A DNA stretch of 64,000 bases from Mycobacterium parmense. GTDB lineage: Bacteria > Actinomycetota > Actinomycetes > Mycobacteriales > Mycobacteriaceae. The stretch is from contig NZ_AP022614.1 in NCBI RefSeq assembly GCF_010730575.1, positions 1,116,001-1,180,000 on the forward strand, written 5' to 3'. The notes beneath the pieces were generated by a model. The model searched no databases. It was not told where the DNA came from and saw only the letters and a program-made list of their open reading frames with translations. This document shows positions 1-11,015 of the stretch, piece by piece. Position 1 is the first letter of the stretch, and the number at the start of each line of letters is the position of its first letter. Both the position numbers and the translations under genes were made by a program.

Positions 1-883
1 CGAAGTCGTAGTCCGGCGTCAGTTTGCGGCGTACTTCGGCGTCGCGGACCGTCACGAACCGGCTGACCGCGGCCACGTCACCGCCGTCGACGCCCAGACG
101 GCGGAACTGCCGATAACGCAGCGCGCTCAACGTGATCAGCTCGAAGAAGGTGTCGGTCACCCAGCGGAAGAGGCGCTGCGACAACGGCAGTCGCGAAAAC
201 AATTGCTGTATCGCGGCGGGAAAGGGAAAGTCGATTTTGGGAACCGTGTGGATCGCGGTGCGCTGGTACACGGTGAGCTCGGCGGCCTGTCTGGCGAGTT
301 CCGGGACGAGTTGCACCGCGCTGGCGCCGGTCCCGATCACCCCGACCCGCCGCCCCGCGAAGCGGCAACCCTCGTCCCACGCGGCGGTGTGGAAAACCTT
401 CCCGCCGAAGCTCTCGATTCCGGGGAGGTTCGGGACCCGCGGCTGGGACAAAAAGCCGGTAGCGGTGACGAGGATGCTGGTCTGCAGCCTCCGGCCGTCG
501 ACCAACGCCACCTGCCAGAGGTGGGCGTCCTCGTCCCATCGGGCGCCTTCGACTGTCTGGTTGAACCGCATGTGGCGGCGCACGTCGTACTTGTCGGCGA
601 CCTGCTCGGCGTAGCGTTTGAGCTCGGCCCCCGGCGCGAACAATCGCGACCAGCGCGGGTTGGGTTCGAACCAGTACGAGTAGGTGGTGGCCGGGACGTC
701 GCAGGCGACGCCCGGATAGCGGTTCACGTGCCAGGTGCCGCCCAGGTCGGACTCGCGGTCAAGGATCACGAAATTCTCGTACCCGAGGCGCTTGAGCTGG
801 ATCGCTGCGCCGATGCCCCCGAAGCCGGCGCCCACGACGACCGCCTCGAAAAATTCCGTGTCCACATTTGGCTCCGTGTTCAC
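1..883 (-). CDS. Baeyer-Villiger type flavin monooxygenase (3' end beyond window)
   Basis: This is an FAD- and NADPH-dependent monooxygenase that would insert oxygen next to a ketone or oxidise a related soft centre. 294 residues are visible and the C-terminus lies beyond base 1. The FAD Rossmann motif GAGFGG is at residues 18-23, the Baeyer-Villiger fingerprint FGGKVFHTAAW at 159-169 (F-x-G-x3-H-x3-W), and the NADPH motif GTGASA at 184-189. The start is GTG at 883; a second in-frame GTG 18 bases downstream would also keep the first Rossmann strand. No strong ribosome site is visible. Substrate cannot be told; mycobacterial relatives act on ketones, sterol intermediates or the prodrug ethionamide. 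Confidence 0.9.
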   Translation of the reverse strand, partial: MNTEPNVDTEFFEAVVVGAGFGGIGAAIQLKRLGYENFVILDRESDLGGTWHVNRYPGVACDVPATTYSYWFEPNPRWSRLFAPGAELKRYAEQVADKYDVRRHMRFNQTVEGARWDEDAHLWQVALVDGRRLQTSILVTATGFLSQPRVPNLPGIESFGGKVFHTAAWDEGCRFAGRRVGVIGTGASAVQLVPELARQAAELTVYQRTAIHTVPKIDFPFPAAIQQLFSRLPLSQRLFRWVTDTFFELITLSALRYRQFRRLGVDGGDVAAVSRFVTVRDAEVRRKLTPDYDF

Positions 884-1123
884 AAGCGACCCGGTCTTCC
901 TGTGGTGCGACTCTAGCCGTGGTCACCACCGCCATCCACCTCCCCGATGACGGCCCCTCCCCGGGGAGCCGTCAGGGGCCACGCTCGTATCGCATTCCGT
1001 CACGGTGACGTTTTCACAGCAAATTTCAAGCCTCCGGGCGGTAACCTCATTTCGTGAGTGCAAAGAAAGACGCGGCGTAACGACCGTCGTTCTGATGTAG
1101 GACGTTCCCTCGCCGAGTCCGCG

Positions 1124-1342
1124 ATGCTGTATTCAGCTGCGATTCTTCTCACCGCCGGGGCCCTGGTGGTCAGCGGGGCCACCGCTCGCGCCGACTCGCA
1201 GTCCCCGGCCCCCAGGCCGCCGTGGGATGCACCCAAATGCCTCACCTTCGACGGCCAGCCGCCGCGCCTGAACTACCTGCCGTGTGGCTGGACAACCGAT
1301 GGCAAGCGGTGGACTCCGCCGCCGTCCCCACCCGACTCGTGA
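1124..1342 (+). CDS. Small exported protein of unknown function
   Basis: 72 residues. The first 23 form a Sec signal peptide: short N-region, a hydrophobic stretch around ILLTAGALVV, and an ARA cleavage site before DSQS. The mature part is about 49 residues, proline-rich, with two cysteines (APKCL and LPCGW) that could form a disulfide outside the membrane. The frame is open upstream to 1058, but the extension is basic and would mask the signal peptide, so the ATG at 1124 is preferred. This looks like one of the many tiny secreted mycobacterial proteins. No function can be assigned. Confidence 0.6.
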   Translation: MLYSAAILLTAGALVVSGATARADSQSPAPRPPWDAPKCLTFDGQPPRLNYLPCGWTTDGKRWTPPPSPPDS

Positions 1343-1461
1343 AGCAACGAACCGCGTGGTGGACACCTTGATCGGCACGGGCCGACCGGAACGCTGAGTT
1401 GATGGGTCCGCGCGTCACGGGCATTATTGGCGTGCCATCGCGAACAGGTGACATCTAATAG

Positions 1462-2664
<1,203 letters not shown>

Positions 2665-2693
2665 CGGAGCTAACCGCGTGGCGATAACCGCGC

Positions 2694-2721
2694 GGGCCCA
2701 TCGATCATGGTTGATCGGGCC
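2694..2721 (+). terminator. Stem-loop after cyp143 copy 1
   Basis: About 30 bases after the cyp143 stop, GGCCC-AT-CGATCA pairs with TGATCG-GGCC around a TGGT loop: a 6-bp inner stem and a GC outer stem separated by a small bulge. There is no T-tract, which is common for mycobacterial terminators. It may instead be a protein-binding site. Confidence 0.4.
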
Positions 2722-2874
2722 TTGCCGGTCGCCGGAGACATAGCCCCGGCAGCCGGCGGCAATCACTGTCGACTCCGAATGCGCAGGGCGGCCACTCCGC
2801 GCCCCGGAATTTTGAGGATATTCACAGCTCGCCGCGCTTGCCACCGAAGTATGGCCTTGTAAAGTCCTGCCACT

Positions 2875-3318
2875 GTGGGCCTTCGGAGCGATGGCGCGAC
2901 TCGACGACGGCGGCTGGTCGTCGCGGTGTTTGCGGCCCTCAGCGTCTTCGTCGCCCTGATCGCAGGGTCCTCATTGCGTCCTCAACTGGCCGCGAGCGCA
3001 CTGCCCGAGCCGGCCGTGTGGACTCACCAGATCGCCGGAGCACCCACGCATCTCAGCCCGGTACAGCCCGATGCCATGAGCCATCTCAGTGGTCGCATCT
3101 CAGCGGGCTCCACGCCACTGGACAAGAAGCCCTTCCACAGCATGTGGATGACGCGGGGTCGTCCGACGAGTTGGGAGTGGTTGTCGCCAACCGCGGACTG
3201 GTCGGTGTTGCCGATGTCGTTTGCCCCGTCTCGATGTGAACCCGGCGGTACCCATTCGGCCGCTGCCGTGCCCGCCGTCGGCAACCTGTTGGCCGAGTTC
3301 TGCCTTCTTCGCTGCTGA
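2875..3318 (+). CDS. Hypothetical exported or membrane-anchored protein
   Basis: 147 residues from a GTG start. The N-terminus is arginine-rich (RRRR) followed by a hydrophobic stretch (VVAVFAALSVFVALIAG) that ends near an AASA-type cleavage site at about residue 42. This would be a signal peptide or a single N-terminal membrane anchor, leaving about 105 residues outside. The C-terminus NLLAEFCLLRC is faintly reminiscent of the tail of LpqS, a copper-responsive mycobacterial protein, but that is recollection and weak. The middle is poor in recognisable structure, so a frameshift or erosion cannot be excluded. It lies between the two cyp143 copies. Confidence 0.45.
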   Translation: MGLRSDGATRRRRLVVAVFAALSVFVALIAGSSLRPQLAASALPEPAVWTHQIAGAPTHLSPVQPDAMSHLSGRISAGSTPLDKKPFHSMWMTRGRPTSWEWLSPTADWSVLPMSFAPSRCEPGGTHSAAAVPAVGNLLAEFCLLRC

Positions 3319-3409
3319 TCGGTCATCAACTCGCACAACAGACTTCGATCGCGTACGCGCCGTCGGCGCCCGGCCGCAGGTCGAACGATGTCCGCTTGAT
3401 GCTGCCTAG

Positions 3410-4768
<1,359 letters not shown>

Positions 4769-4820
4769 CCGGACATCGCGATCGCGATGACCGCGTCGGA
4801 CTTGCCGAACGTCCCTCGTC

Positions 4821-4991
4821 TCAAGCGGCCTCCGACGCGGGAGCCGCCACGACAGTCACCTCGGAGTGCACGTTGTCGCAGGACGCACATCGCACTTCGT
4901 ACTCGAGCTTGTTCTGACCGCGGTCCAAGAACCGGTACTCGGCCCACGCCGCGCACCGCGGGCACCGTGCGCGACCACGCTCCACCGCCAT
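4821..4991 (-). CDS. 56-residue zinc-ribbon protein
   Basis: ATG at 4991, stop at 4821. Two CxxC knuckles, CPRC (residues 10-13) and CASC (35-38), are 21 residues apart with intervening beta-like sequence (YRFLDRGQNKLEYEVRC), which is the layout of a single zinc ribbon. The tail is short and Ala-rich. The product could be a small regulator or an assembly factor. It lies head-on to cyp143 copy 2 and shares orientation with the diguanylate cyclase that follows it at 6789. The overlapping reading frames have no comparable pattern. Confidence 0.65.
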   Translation of the reverse strand: MAVERGRARCPRCAAWAEYRFLDRGQNKLEYEVRCASCDNVHSEVTVVAAPASEAA

Positions 4992-5073
4992 CAAATCCGT
5001 GTCCCTTCACCCAAGTTCAACGCAGAGATACCCATTCTGGATGCGGTCCAATCGTCGCCGGTGGACCATTGCC

Positions 5074-6789
5074 CTACCCCAGGAAGTCGTACGGCGCCTC
5101 GTGGCGCCGCTCAGTCCGCATGGTGAAGTGGCGGGTGGCTTGGCCCGTGGTCTTTGCTTGGTACATCGCGAAGTCGGCGTCGTGCAGGATGTCGGTGGCA
5201 TCGCGCTGCTCGTCCGGCCCGACCGCGACCACCCCGATGCTGGCGCCGATGCGGGCGTGGTGGGTGATGCTGTCACTTTCGCTGGCGATGACGATCGGTT
5301 CGCGCAGGGACGCGTGCAACCGTCTGGCGATGTGGTCGACCTCGGCGCGTTCGATCGGGGCGGCCAGCAGCGCGACGAATTCGTCGCCGCCGACGCGCCC
5401 GACGAAATCGTTGGGCCGCAGGGCTTTGCGGAGACGCTGCGCAGCGACCTGCAGGACGGTGTCGCCGGCGTGGTGTCCGAGCGCGTCGTTGATGCTCTTG
5501 AACTTGTCGAGGTCGATGAACAACACCGCCCCCAAGCGGTGGTCGTCGGCTTCGATCGCCTCGGTGACCAGCGTGAGGATGTGGCCGCGATTGGGCAGCC
5601 CGGTGACGAGGTCGTGGTTGGCCTGATGGGCGAACCGCTGGCGTGCGTTGTGGTGTTCGGTGATGTCGGTGAACGACACCAGCACCGGCGAATTGGCGCG
5701 GTCACCGGGATCCAGCGGCGCCCAGTTCACCGACAGCCAGATGCGCAGCCCGTCCCCGAGCCTGTCCACCCCGTAGATGCACCCCCGCCTGGGGCTACTC
5801 GTCAGCGTCTGCAGCACTGGACGCTGATCCGGACTGAGCAGCTCGCCGTCACTGTCGTAGACCGGCATCGACGCCACCTTCGCGAACTCGACAACATCGA
5901 CTCCCGTCGTCGGCACGTTGAGGATCCGCAGGGCCGCCGGGTTCACGAATTCGACGGCGCCGTCCGCGGCGATAACCACGACGCCCTCCTCCAAACACGT
6001 CACGACGGTTTGGAAGTGCTGTTCGGCACGTCGCAGCGCGGTCTGGTCGGCGCACAGCACCACGTAGCCGTCGTCCATCCGGGACACCGATACCCGGACA
6101 GCGAGGGCCGAGCCGTCGGCGGCCTGATGAGTGGTGTGCACGACTCCCCCGCCGACGACGATCTGCGCCAGATCCACTTCCGCGCCAACCGCTTCGTTGA
6201 CGGGCAAGCCGAGCGCTTGCGCGGCGGACCGGCGGTAGATTCCCTCCGCCGCCGGATTCCAACTGGTGACTTTGCCGTCCGGCGTCGTCGCGATGATGGC
6301 GTCACTGACGTGGGCGACCAGGGCCGCCTCGAATCGTAGATCCGCCTCGACGGCCTTCTGCGCGCTCAGATCCCGAAAGATGACCTGGTGAGCCGGCTTG
6401 CCCTGCCAACAGATCCGGGCCGCCACCGCCTCCACGGCTTGAGTCGTTCCGTCCAACCGGACGATGACCAACTCGGCCGGCGGTGTCGTGTCACCCTCGT
6501 GATGGCGAGCGTCGATTCCAGCCTGCACCGCGTCGACGAAGTCCGGGTGCACGAAGTCGATGATCGGGCGCCCCAGAAGCTGGTCGGCGGACTGGGCCCC
6601 CACCTTCCGCACCAGGGTGTCGTTGACGTAGACGTGGCGCCCGTCCGCGTGGACGCAAATCGCGACCGGACTGTGGTCGACCAACCACCGGTACCGCTGT
6701 TCGACCTCGTCCACCCGCGGCTCTTCACCGGCCGCCGCGGGACCGGCCTGGCGATCCGCGACCGGCTCCTCCCCGAATTGCTCCTCCAC
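5074..6789 (-). CDS. [14 protein letters not shown] diguanylate cyclase
   Basis: 571 residues that would make cyclic di-GMP from two GTP. Several PAS-like sensor modules come first (RYRWLVDHSPVAICVHADG, then ALVAHVSDAIIATTPDGKV, then TVVTCLEEGVVVIAADGAV), then the GGDEF domain from about 385. The catalytic signature GGDEF is intact at 467-471, with GLPNRG and FIDLDKFKSINDALGH upstream. An inhibitory I-site R458-x-x-D461 lies exactly five residues before it, so product feedback is expected. There is no EAL domain and no membrane segment, so it should be a soluble sensor. It is divergent from a shorter paralogue at 7193. Confidence 0.9.
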   Translation of the reverse strand: MEEQFGEEPVADRQAGPAAAGEEPRVDEVEQRYRWLVDHSPVAICVHADGRHVYVNDTLVRKVGAQSADQLLGRPIIDFVHPDFVDAVQAGIDARHHEGDTTPPAELVIVRLDGTTQAVEAVAARICWQGKPAHQVIFRDLSAQKAVEADLRFEAALVAHVSDAIIATTPDGKVTSWNPAAEGIYRRSAAQALGLPVNEAVGAEVDLAQIVVGGGVVHTTHQAADGSALAVRVSVSRMDDGYVVLCADQTALRRAEQHFQTVVTCLEEGVVVIAADGAVEFVNPAALRILNVPTTGVDVVEFAKVASMPVYDSDGELLSPDQRPVLQTLTSSPRRGCIYGVDRLGDGLRIWLSVNWAPLDPGDRANSPVLVSFTDITEHHNARQRFAHQANHDLVTGLPNRGHILTLVTEAIEADDHRLGAVLFIDLDKFKSINDALGHHAGDTVLQVAAQRLRKALRPNDFVGRVGGDEFVALLAAPIERAEVDHIARRLHASLREPIVIASESDSITHHARIGASIGVVAVGPDEQRDATDILHDADFAMYQAKTTGQATRHFTMRTERRHEAPYDFLG

Positions 6790-6872
6790 GCGCCCATCAG
6801 CCTAACCGTCGGTGACACGCTCGTTTGCTGCTCAGTTGATCACAACAATTATCAGCGTGGCAAACATGCGCT

Positions 6873-6890
6873 CGTCAAGGTAGCTTGACG
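6873..6890. promoter_or_regulatory. Perfect inverted repeat between the two diguanylate cyclases
   Basis: CGTCAAG-GTAG-CTTGACG: 7-bp arms and a 4-bp spacer, 84 bp upstream of the minus-strand cyclase start. The 326-bp gap 6790-7115 has no convincing gene (a 67-codon minus-strand frame lacks support) and should hold both divergent promoters. The repeat may be an operator, or a hairpin in the plus-strand leader. Confidence 0.4.
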
Positions 6891-7115
6891 CAGCCGCAAG
6901 GGCGACGACCCACGCTGAGGTGCCGACCAGCAACACGTCCCCCGCCATCCGCCCGGCGAAAAGCGGCGCGCAAACCCACGGCAGCCGCGTTCGCCGGACA
7001 CTGTGAAATGTGACGTTCGGCGGCGCGCAGCGCACCTCGATGTTGCGCCTCTTACAATCGGCAGGCGCCGCTTCGCAACCGGCGACCAGCTAACAGCCCA
7101 AGGAGAACTGCCGGC

Positions 7116-7196
7116 ATGAGCACGGGGTCCCCATCGACACGTGACCGCGACGCGCGACCCGGTGCGGCGCGGTTGCGATGCCGTCCGTGGGGATGA
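7116..7196 (+). CDS. 26-codon leader ORF overlapping the second diguanylate cyclase
   Basis: An excellent Shine-Dalgarno AAGGAG (7100-7105) sits 10 bases before ATG at 7116. The resulting frame encodes 26 residues, rich in Arg and Ser, and ends in TGA at 7194-7196, which overlaps the ATG at 7193 of the cyclase (ATGA). It could be a translated leader that couples to the cyclase, or the original N-terminus of the cyclase separated by a frameshift. The cyclase itself has no ribosome site of its own, which supports coupling. Confidence 0.5.
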   Translation: MSTGSPSTRDRDARPGAARLRCRPWG

Positions 7197-8383
7197 GCCG
7201 GCTGAGTGACGCGCTCATCGCCGTGGACATCGAGGGCAACGTCACGGCCTGGAGTCACGGCGCGCGCATACTGTACGGCCAGGTGGCCGAACACGTGCTC
7301 GGCCGCCCGCTCAGCGCCGCCGTGGGCGCCCCGGTGGACCTCGCGGCCATCGTGGCTTCGGGCGCCGGTTCGGGCGAGACACACTTCTCGGCCGACGGCG
7401 CACCACTGCCCGTCCGGATCTCGGCCATGCGGATCGACGGCGGCTACGCGGTGGTCAGCGTCGCCGACGGCACCGACGAGCAAGCCCAACAGCGTTTTCG
7501 GGCACTCCTCAATTCCCTCGAGGTCGGCATCATCGTCGTCGGCGCCGACGACGGCATCGAGTTCAGCAACCGCGCCGCCGGGCAGATCATGGGCATCAGC
7601 CCCGCACAGCTGATCGACATTCGGCGCGGCGAGCACGCCATCGACCTGCCCTTGTATGACAAGAACGACAACGTCATCGGGCACGGCGCTCATCCGCTGA
7701 CCCAGATCCGCAACTCCGGCAAGGACTTCGGCGGCGACGTCGTCGGCTTCGACACGGTAGGCGAAAAGCGGGTCTGGGTAAGGGGATACAGCCACCTGCT
7801 GAACCCGGACAACCCGCGCCATTCGGCGGTTCTGTTCAGTTTCGTCGACGTCACCGACTACTTCGACGCGGAACGGCGACTGCAGCGCGAGGCCATCTAC
7901 GACAGCCTGACGGGGTTGCACAACCGGGGCTACGCGCTGCGGCGGGCCGCCGAATCGTTGACGGAGAGCTCCCAACCCGATCTGGCCGCGGTGCTCTTCA
8001 TCGACCTGGACAACCTCAAGCTGATCAATGACAGCTACGGGCACCTCATCGGCGACGAGGCGCTGCAGACGTTGGCCCGCCGGCTCCAGGATGCGGCCAG
8101 GCCGACTGACGTGGTGGCGCGCGTCGGCGGCGACGAATTCCTGGCGCTCCTGCTCGCGCCGATCAACAGCGAATGGATCGACGTGCTGGCCAACCGCTTC
8201 CACACGGCACTCGAACAGCCCGTCGACATCGGGGCGGCAACCATCAAGTTCTCCGCCAGCATCGGGATCACGACTCGCGAACCCGACGACCCGCGCACAT
8301 TGCCGGAGTTGTTGCGCGATGCCGACGCGGCGATGTACCGGGCCAAGGCAAGCGGGCCGGGCAACACGGTTTACCACCGGTAG
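7193..8383 (+). CDS. PAS-PAS-GGDEF diguanylate cyclase
   Basis: 396 residues from the ATG at 7193, chosen for its ATGA overlap with the leader ORF; an in-frame ATG at 7178 is an alternative. It makes cyclic di-GMP. Two PAS-like modules (SDALIAVDIEGNVTAWSHGA and LLNSLEVGIIVVGADDGIEF) precede the GGDEF domain. The GGDEF motif is at 312-316 and the I-site R303-x-x-D306 is present, so it should be active and feedback-inhibited. It aligns with the last two PAS modules and the GGDEF domain of the divergent 571-residue cyclase, and lacks that protein's first PAS module. The two are paralogues with different sensory input. No EAL domain is present. Confidence 0.88.
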   Translation: MSRLSDALIAVDIEGNVTAWSHGARILYGQVAEHVLGRPLSAAVGAPVDLAAIVASGAGSGETHFSADGAPLPVRISAMRIDGGYAVVSVADGTDEQAQQRFRALLNSLEVGIIVVGADDGIEFSNRAAGQIMGISPAQLIDIRRGEHAIDLPLYDKNDNVIGHGAHPLTQIRNSGKDFGGDVVGFDTVGEKRVWVRGYSHLLNPDNPRHSAVLFSFVDVTDYFDAERRLQREAIYDSLTGLHNRGYALRRAAESLTESSQPDLAAVLFIDLDNLKLINDSYGHLIGDEALQTLARRLQDAARPTDVVARVGGDEFLALLLAPINSEWIDVLANRFHTALEQPVDIGAATIKFSASIGITTREPDDPRTLPELLRDADAAMYRAKASGPGNTVYHR

Positions 8384-8398
8384 ACCGGCCGCCGATAG

Positions 8399-8623
8399 TC
8401 ACCACGCGAGCACGCTCAGGGAGGGCTCGCCCGGGCCGTCGTCGTCGCCGTCGTCATCCTCGTCGTCGTCATCGTCGAGGTTGTGCCCCGGCAAAGCGTG
8501 CCGATCGGCGTCGTCGCGCGGGGACGTGACGGCATCGGGAACCGAATGCAGGTGGCGACCCGGGGCATCACGAGTGGTCGGGTCAGCGGCGGCGCCCGCC
8601 TCAGGCGGATCAGATCCGTTCAT
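8399..8623 (-). CDS. Small aspartate-rich hypothetical protein
   Basis: 74 residues. GAGGAG lies five bases before the ATG at 8623, a good ribosome site that argues for translation. Residues 50-62 are almost pure Asp/Glu with one Gly, which would give a highly acidic, disordered tail before a short hydrophobic end (LSVLAW). No signal peptide or fold is seen. It converges on the diguanylate cyclase. Acidic runs can bind metal or basic partners, but nothing in the sequence shows which. Confidence 0.45.
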   Translation of the reverse strand: MNGSDPPEAGAAADPTTRDAPGRHLHSVPDAVTSPRDDADRHALPGHNLDDDDDEDDDGDDDGPGEPSLSVLAW

Positions 8624-9104
8624 CGCGACTCCTCGAGGGCCGGTAATTTGGTGGCCTCAGTCTGTCGGGGGGCAGCCGACGACGCCCGCGTAGTCCACTA
8701 CTCGTTTTTCCGCCGCAGCCGTCGTCGCGGGCGCTCGACGGCAAGCCGTGTTTGGGGCGGCTTCGCGGAGATACGGCGCGCTGATGCGTTGTGAGCGTGG
8801 CCCTTTGACTTCGCGTTCGGTTGTGATGTGGCCGGCGCCTGGATGGACAGCGACTCGGGCACGGCATCTGTTAAATCGCGTGATGCGGAACTATCCTGGT
8901 CCATTCCCCGTATCTGCTGACTTTGAATCCTCTTATTCACTTATCCGCGGATTGGGCATCCGGGTAGAGTCGGGTCCGCGGACCGCGTTCGGCCACGCGG
9001 TGTTCGCATCGGGTTGGCGGTGACGGAGACGGTTGGGGATTCCGTTCGAATGGACATGCGGTGAAGCCCGGGGGGCAACGGCGTTCGACGCGGTGGTTGC
9101 GGCG
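8624..9104. other. Upstream region of the PPE gene, no supported gene
   Basis: 481 bp. A minus-strand frame (8698-8940, 80 codons, very basic C-terminus) is open but has no good ribosome site and no recognisable domain. The part from about 8850 to 8960 is relatively AT-rich and probably carries the PPE promoter. I could not place -35/-10 boxes with confidence. Confidence 0.4.
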
Positions 9105-10736
9105 ATGACGGCGCCGATCTGGATGGCGCTCCCACCGGAGGTGCATTCCGCGCTGCTGTCCAGCGGGCCGGGGCCGGGCCCGCTGCTCGCGGCGGCCGGC
9201 GCCTGGGACTCGTTGAGCGCCGAGTATGTGTCGATAGCCGACGAGCTCGCCGCGCTGCTGGGTGCGGTGCACGCCGGAGCGTGGGAAGGACCCTCAGCCG
9301 CTCAATACCTCGGCGCGCATGCGCCTTACATCGCCTGGCTGCTGCAGGCGGGGGTGGACAGCGCCGCGATGGCCGCGCGACTTGAGGCGGCGGCATCCGC
9401 ATTCGCAGGGGCGCTGGCCGCCATGCCCACGACGGCGCAACTGGCCGCCAACCACGCAGTGCACGCCGTTTTGGTGGCGACGAACTTCTTCGGCATCAAC
9501 ACCATCCCGATCGCCCTCAACGAGGCGGATTACGCACGGATGTGGGTCCAGGCCGCCGAGACCATGACCGCTTATCAGGCGGCGTCCACTGCTGCGATTA
9601 CCGGCGCCCCGCAGAGCACGGCGGCACCCCAGATCATGAAGACGAGCACGAGCAACATGGGCTCCGGGATGGGCGGCATGGGCAACATGCCGTTCATGAT
9701 GGGCACCGCACTCCCGAGCGACCTCGACCAGTGGCTGCAGGCGATCTTCCCGTTCAACCCTTTCTCGTCCTTTCCGCCGCCGCTGCACCCCAGCTTTTCG
9801 ATGTTCGTTCCGCGGGTCGAGACAATGATCTCGGCGTATTCGAACAGTCCACCGCAGCTGATCGAAGCCCTGGTGATGCTCGGCACCCAGTTCGTCGTTC
9901 ACCGGACGCTGGTGTTGATCAACCTGCTTTACAACTTCCCGCAGCTGCTGACCTTGCCCCTGCCCGAGTTGGCCTACGCCGTCCAGCCGGTGGCCGAGTT
10001 GACGGTGATCCCCGCAGTCGCGGCGCCGGCGATCGCACCGGCGGCAACCGGTGGCTTCGCCGGACTGGCGGGACTGGCCGGCGTGGCAGCGCCGGTGCCG
10101 GTTCCCGCAGCGGCGGCGCCGATACCCGCGGCCGCCGCGCCCGGCGCACCGGCGGCGACGGCGGCCACCGCCGCCGGCGCCTCGCCCGTGGCCCCGCCGT
10201 CGTTGGCGGCGCACGCCCCCACTGCTGTTCCCCCGACTGGCGCCCCGCCACCGACGCCGGTGGGGGGCGCGCAAGGAGCGACGAGCACGCAGGCCGTCGT
10301 CAGCCCCTATCTGGTCGGCATCGCTGCGGCCGGGTCGAGTTCGCCCATCCGTGGCGGCACCGACCGGCGCCCATCGAAACCCGCCGCGCAACCGGCGGTC
10401 ACGACGGCAGCGGCCACGGCGCAGGCACCGACGCGGCGGCGACGGGTGCTCCCCAGGCGGATCGACAGGGGCTACCGCTACGAGTTCTTGGACTCAGATG
10501 CCGCGTCCGATTCCGCGGATGCCATGCCGCCGGACGCCACCGACGATCCTGCGCCCTCGTCGCCGGCCTCCGACCGAGGGACGGGAGCACTGGGCTTCCC
10601 CGGCATCGCCCGCGCGGGCGGTGCCGCGGGGGCGGCTGGGTTGGCGTCGCTCGCCGGCGACGCTTTCGGTGGTGGCCCGACCGTTCCCATGGTGCCCGGG
10701 AGCTGGCAATCGGGATCCGGCGACGCGGAACGGTGA
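9105..10736 (+). CDS. PPE family protein, PPW subfamily
   Basis: 543 residues. The N-terminal helical PPE domain starts [19 protein letters not shown], with the Pro-Pro-Glu motif at about residues 10-12, which sets the start at 9105 rather than at the upstream open frame (9033). The helical domain runs to about 155. It is followed by a Met/Gly segment, then an Ala/Pro low-complexity stretch (about 310-400), a basic patch (RRRRVLPRR), and a C-terminus with GFPGI (about 497) and PMVPGSW (528-534), the PxxPxxW signature. PPE proteins pair with PE partners and leave through type VII (ESX) systems. There is no PE gene next door, so the partner must be elsewhere. Confidence 0.92.
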   Translation: MTAPIWMALPPEVHSALLSSGPGPGPLLAAAGAWDSLSAEYVSIADELAALLGAVHAGAWEGPSAAQYLGAHAPYIAWLLQAGVDSAAMAARLEAAASAFAGALAAMPTTAQLAANHAVHAVLVATNFFGINTIPIALNEADYARMWVQAAETMTAYQAASTAAITGAPQSTAAPQIMKTSTSNMGSGMGGMGNMPFMMGTALPSDLDQWLQAIFPFNPFSSFPPPLHPSFSMFVPRVETMISAYSNSPPQLIEALVMLGTQFVVHRTLVLINLLYNFPQLLTLPLPELAYAVQPVAELTVIPAVAAPAIAPAATGGFAGLAGLAGVAAPVPVPAAAAPIPAAAAPGAPAATAATAAGASPVAPPSLAAHAPTAVPPTGAPPPTPVGGAQGATSTQAVVSPYLVGIAAAGSSSPIRGGTDRRPSKPAAQPAVTTAAATAQAPTRRRRVLPRRIDRGYRYEFLDSDAASDSADAMPPDATDDPAPSSPASDRGTGALGFPGIARAGGAAGAAGLASLAGDAFGGGPTVPMVPGSWQSGSGDAER

Positions 10737-11015
10737 TGCTGGGTGGCCGACGTGATTTGGCTCATTTCGGGTCCGGCGCGGCCGTTTACGCAGGGAAGCC
10801 GGAGTCTGGGTACGGTATATTCACCGCGATGGGTCAGGCAGTGGCCCACCGAGTTTGCCAGCCGAAGGGGTATGCGGCGGTCGTTGAGGCCAGGGGCACG
10901 CACGCGGCGGACGCCCCGCCTCTTCGGTGCTCGCCGTGGACGATGTTGTCGACGGGTCGCAGTGCTCCCGAAGCGACCGCACGCCCACTCGTCAACCTCA
11001 AGGGGAAGGCGCCGC

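Noticed and set aside
6832..7035. 67-codon minus-strand frame with a hydrophobic stretch
   Set aside because: No ribosome site and it overlaps the promoter region of the cyclase pair.
7052..8377. 441-codon minus-strand frame opposite the second diguanylate cyclase
   Set aside because: Antisense shadow; the plus strand carries GGDEF and the I-site.
8698..8940. 80-codon minus-strand frame before PPE
   Set aside because: No ribosome site, no conserved motif, unusual basic tail; left as part of the intergenic description.
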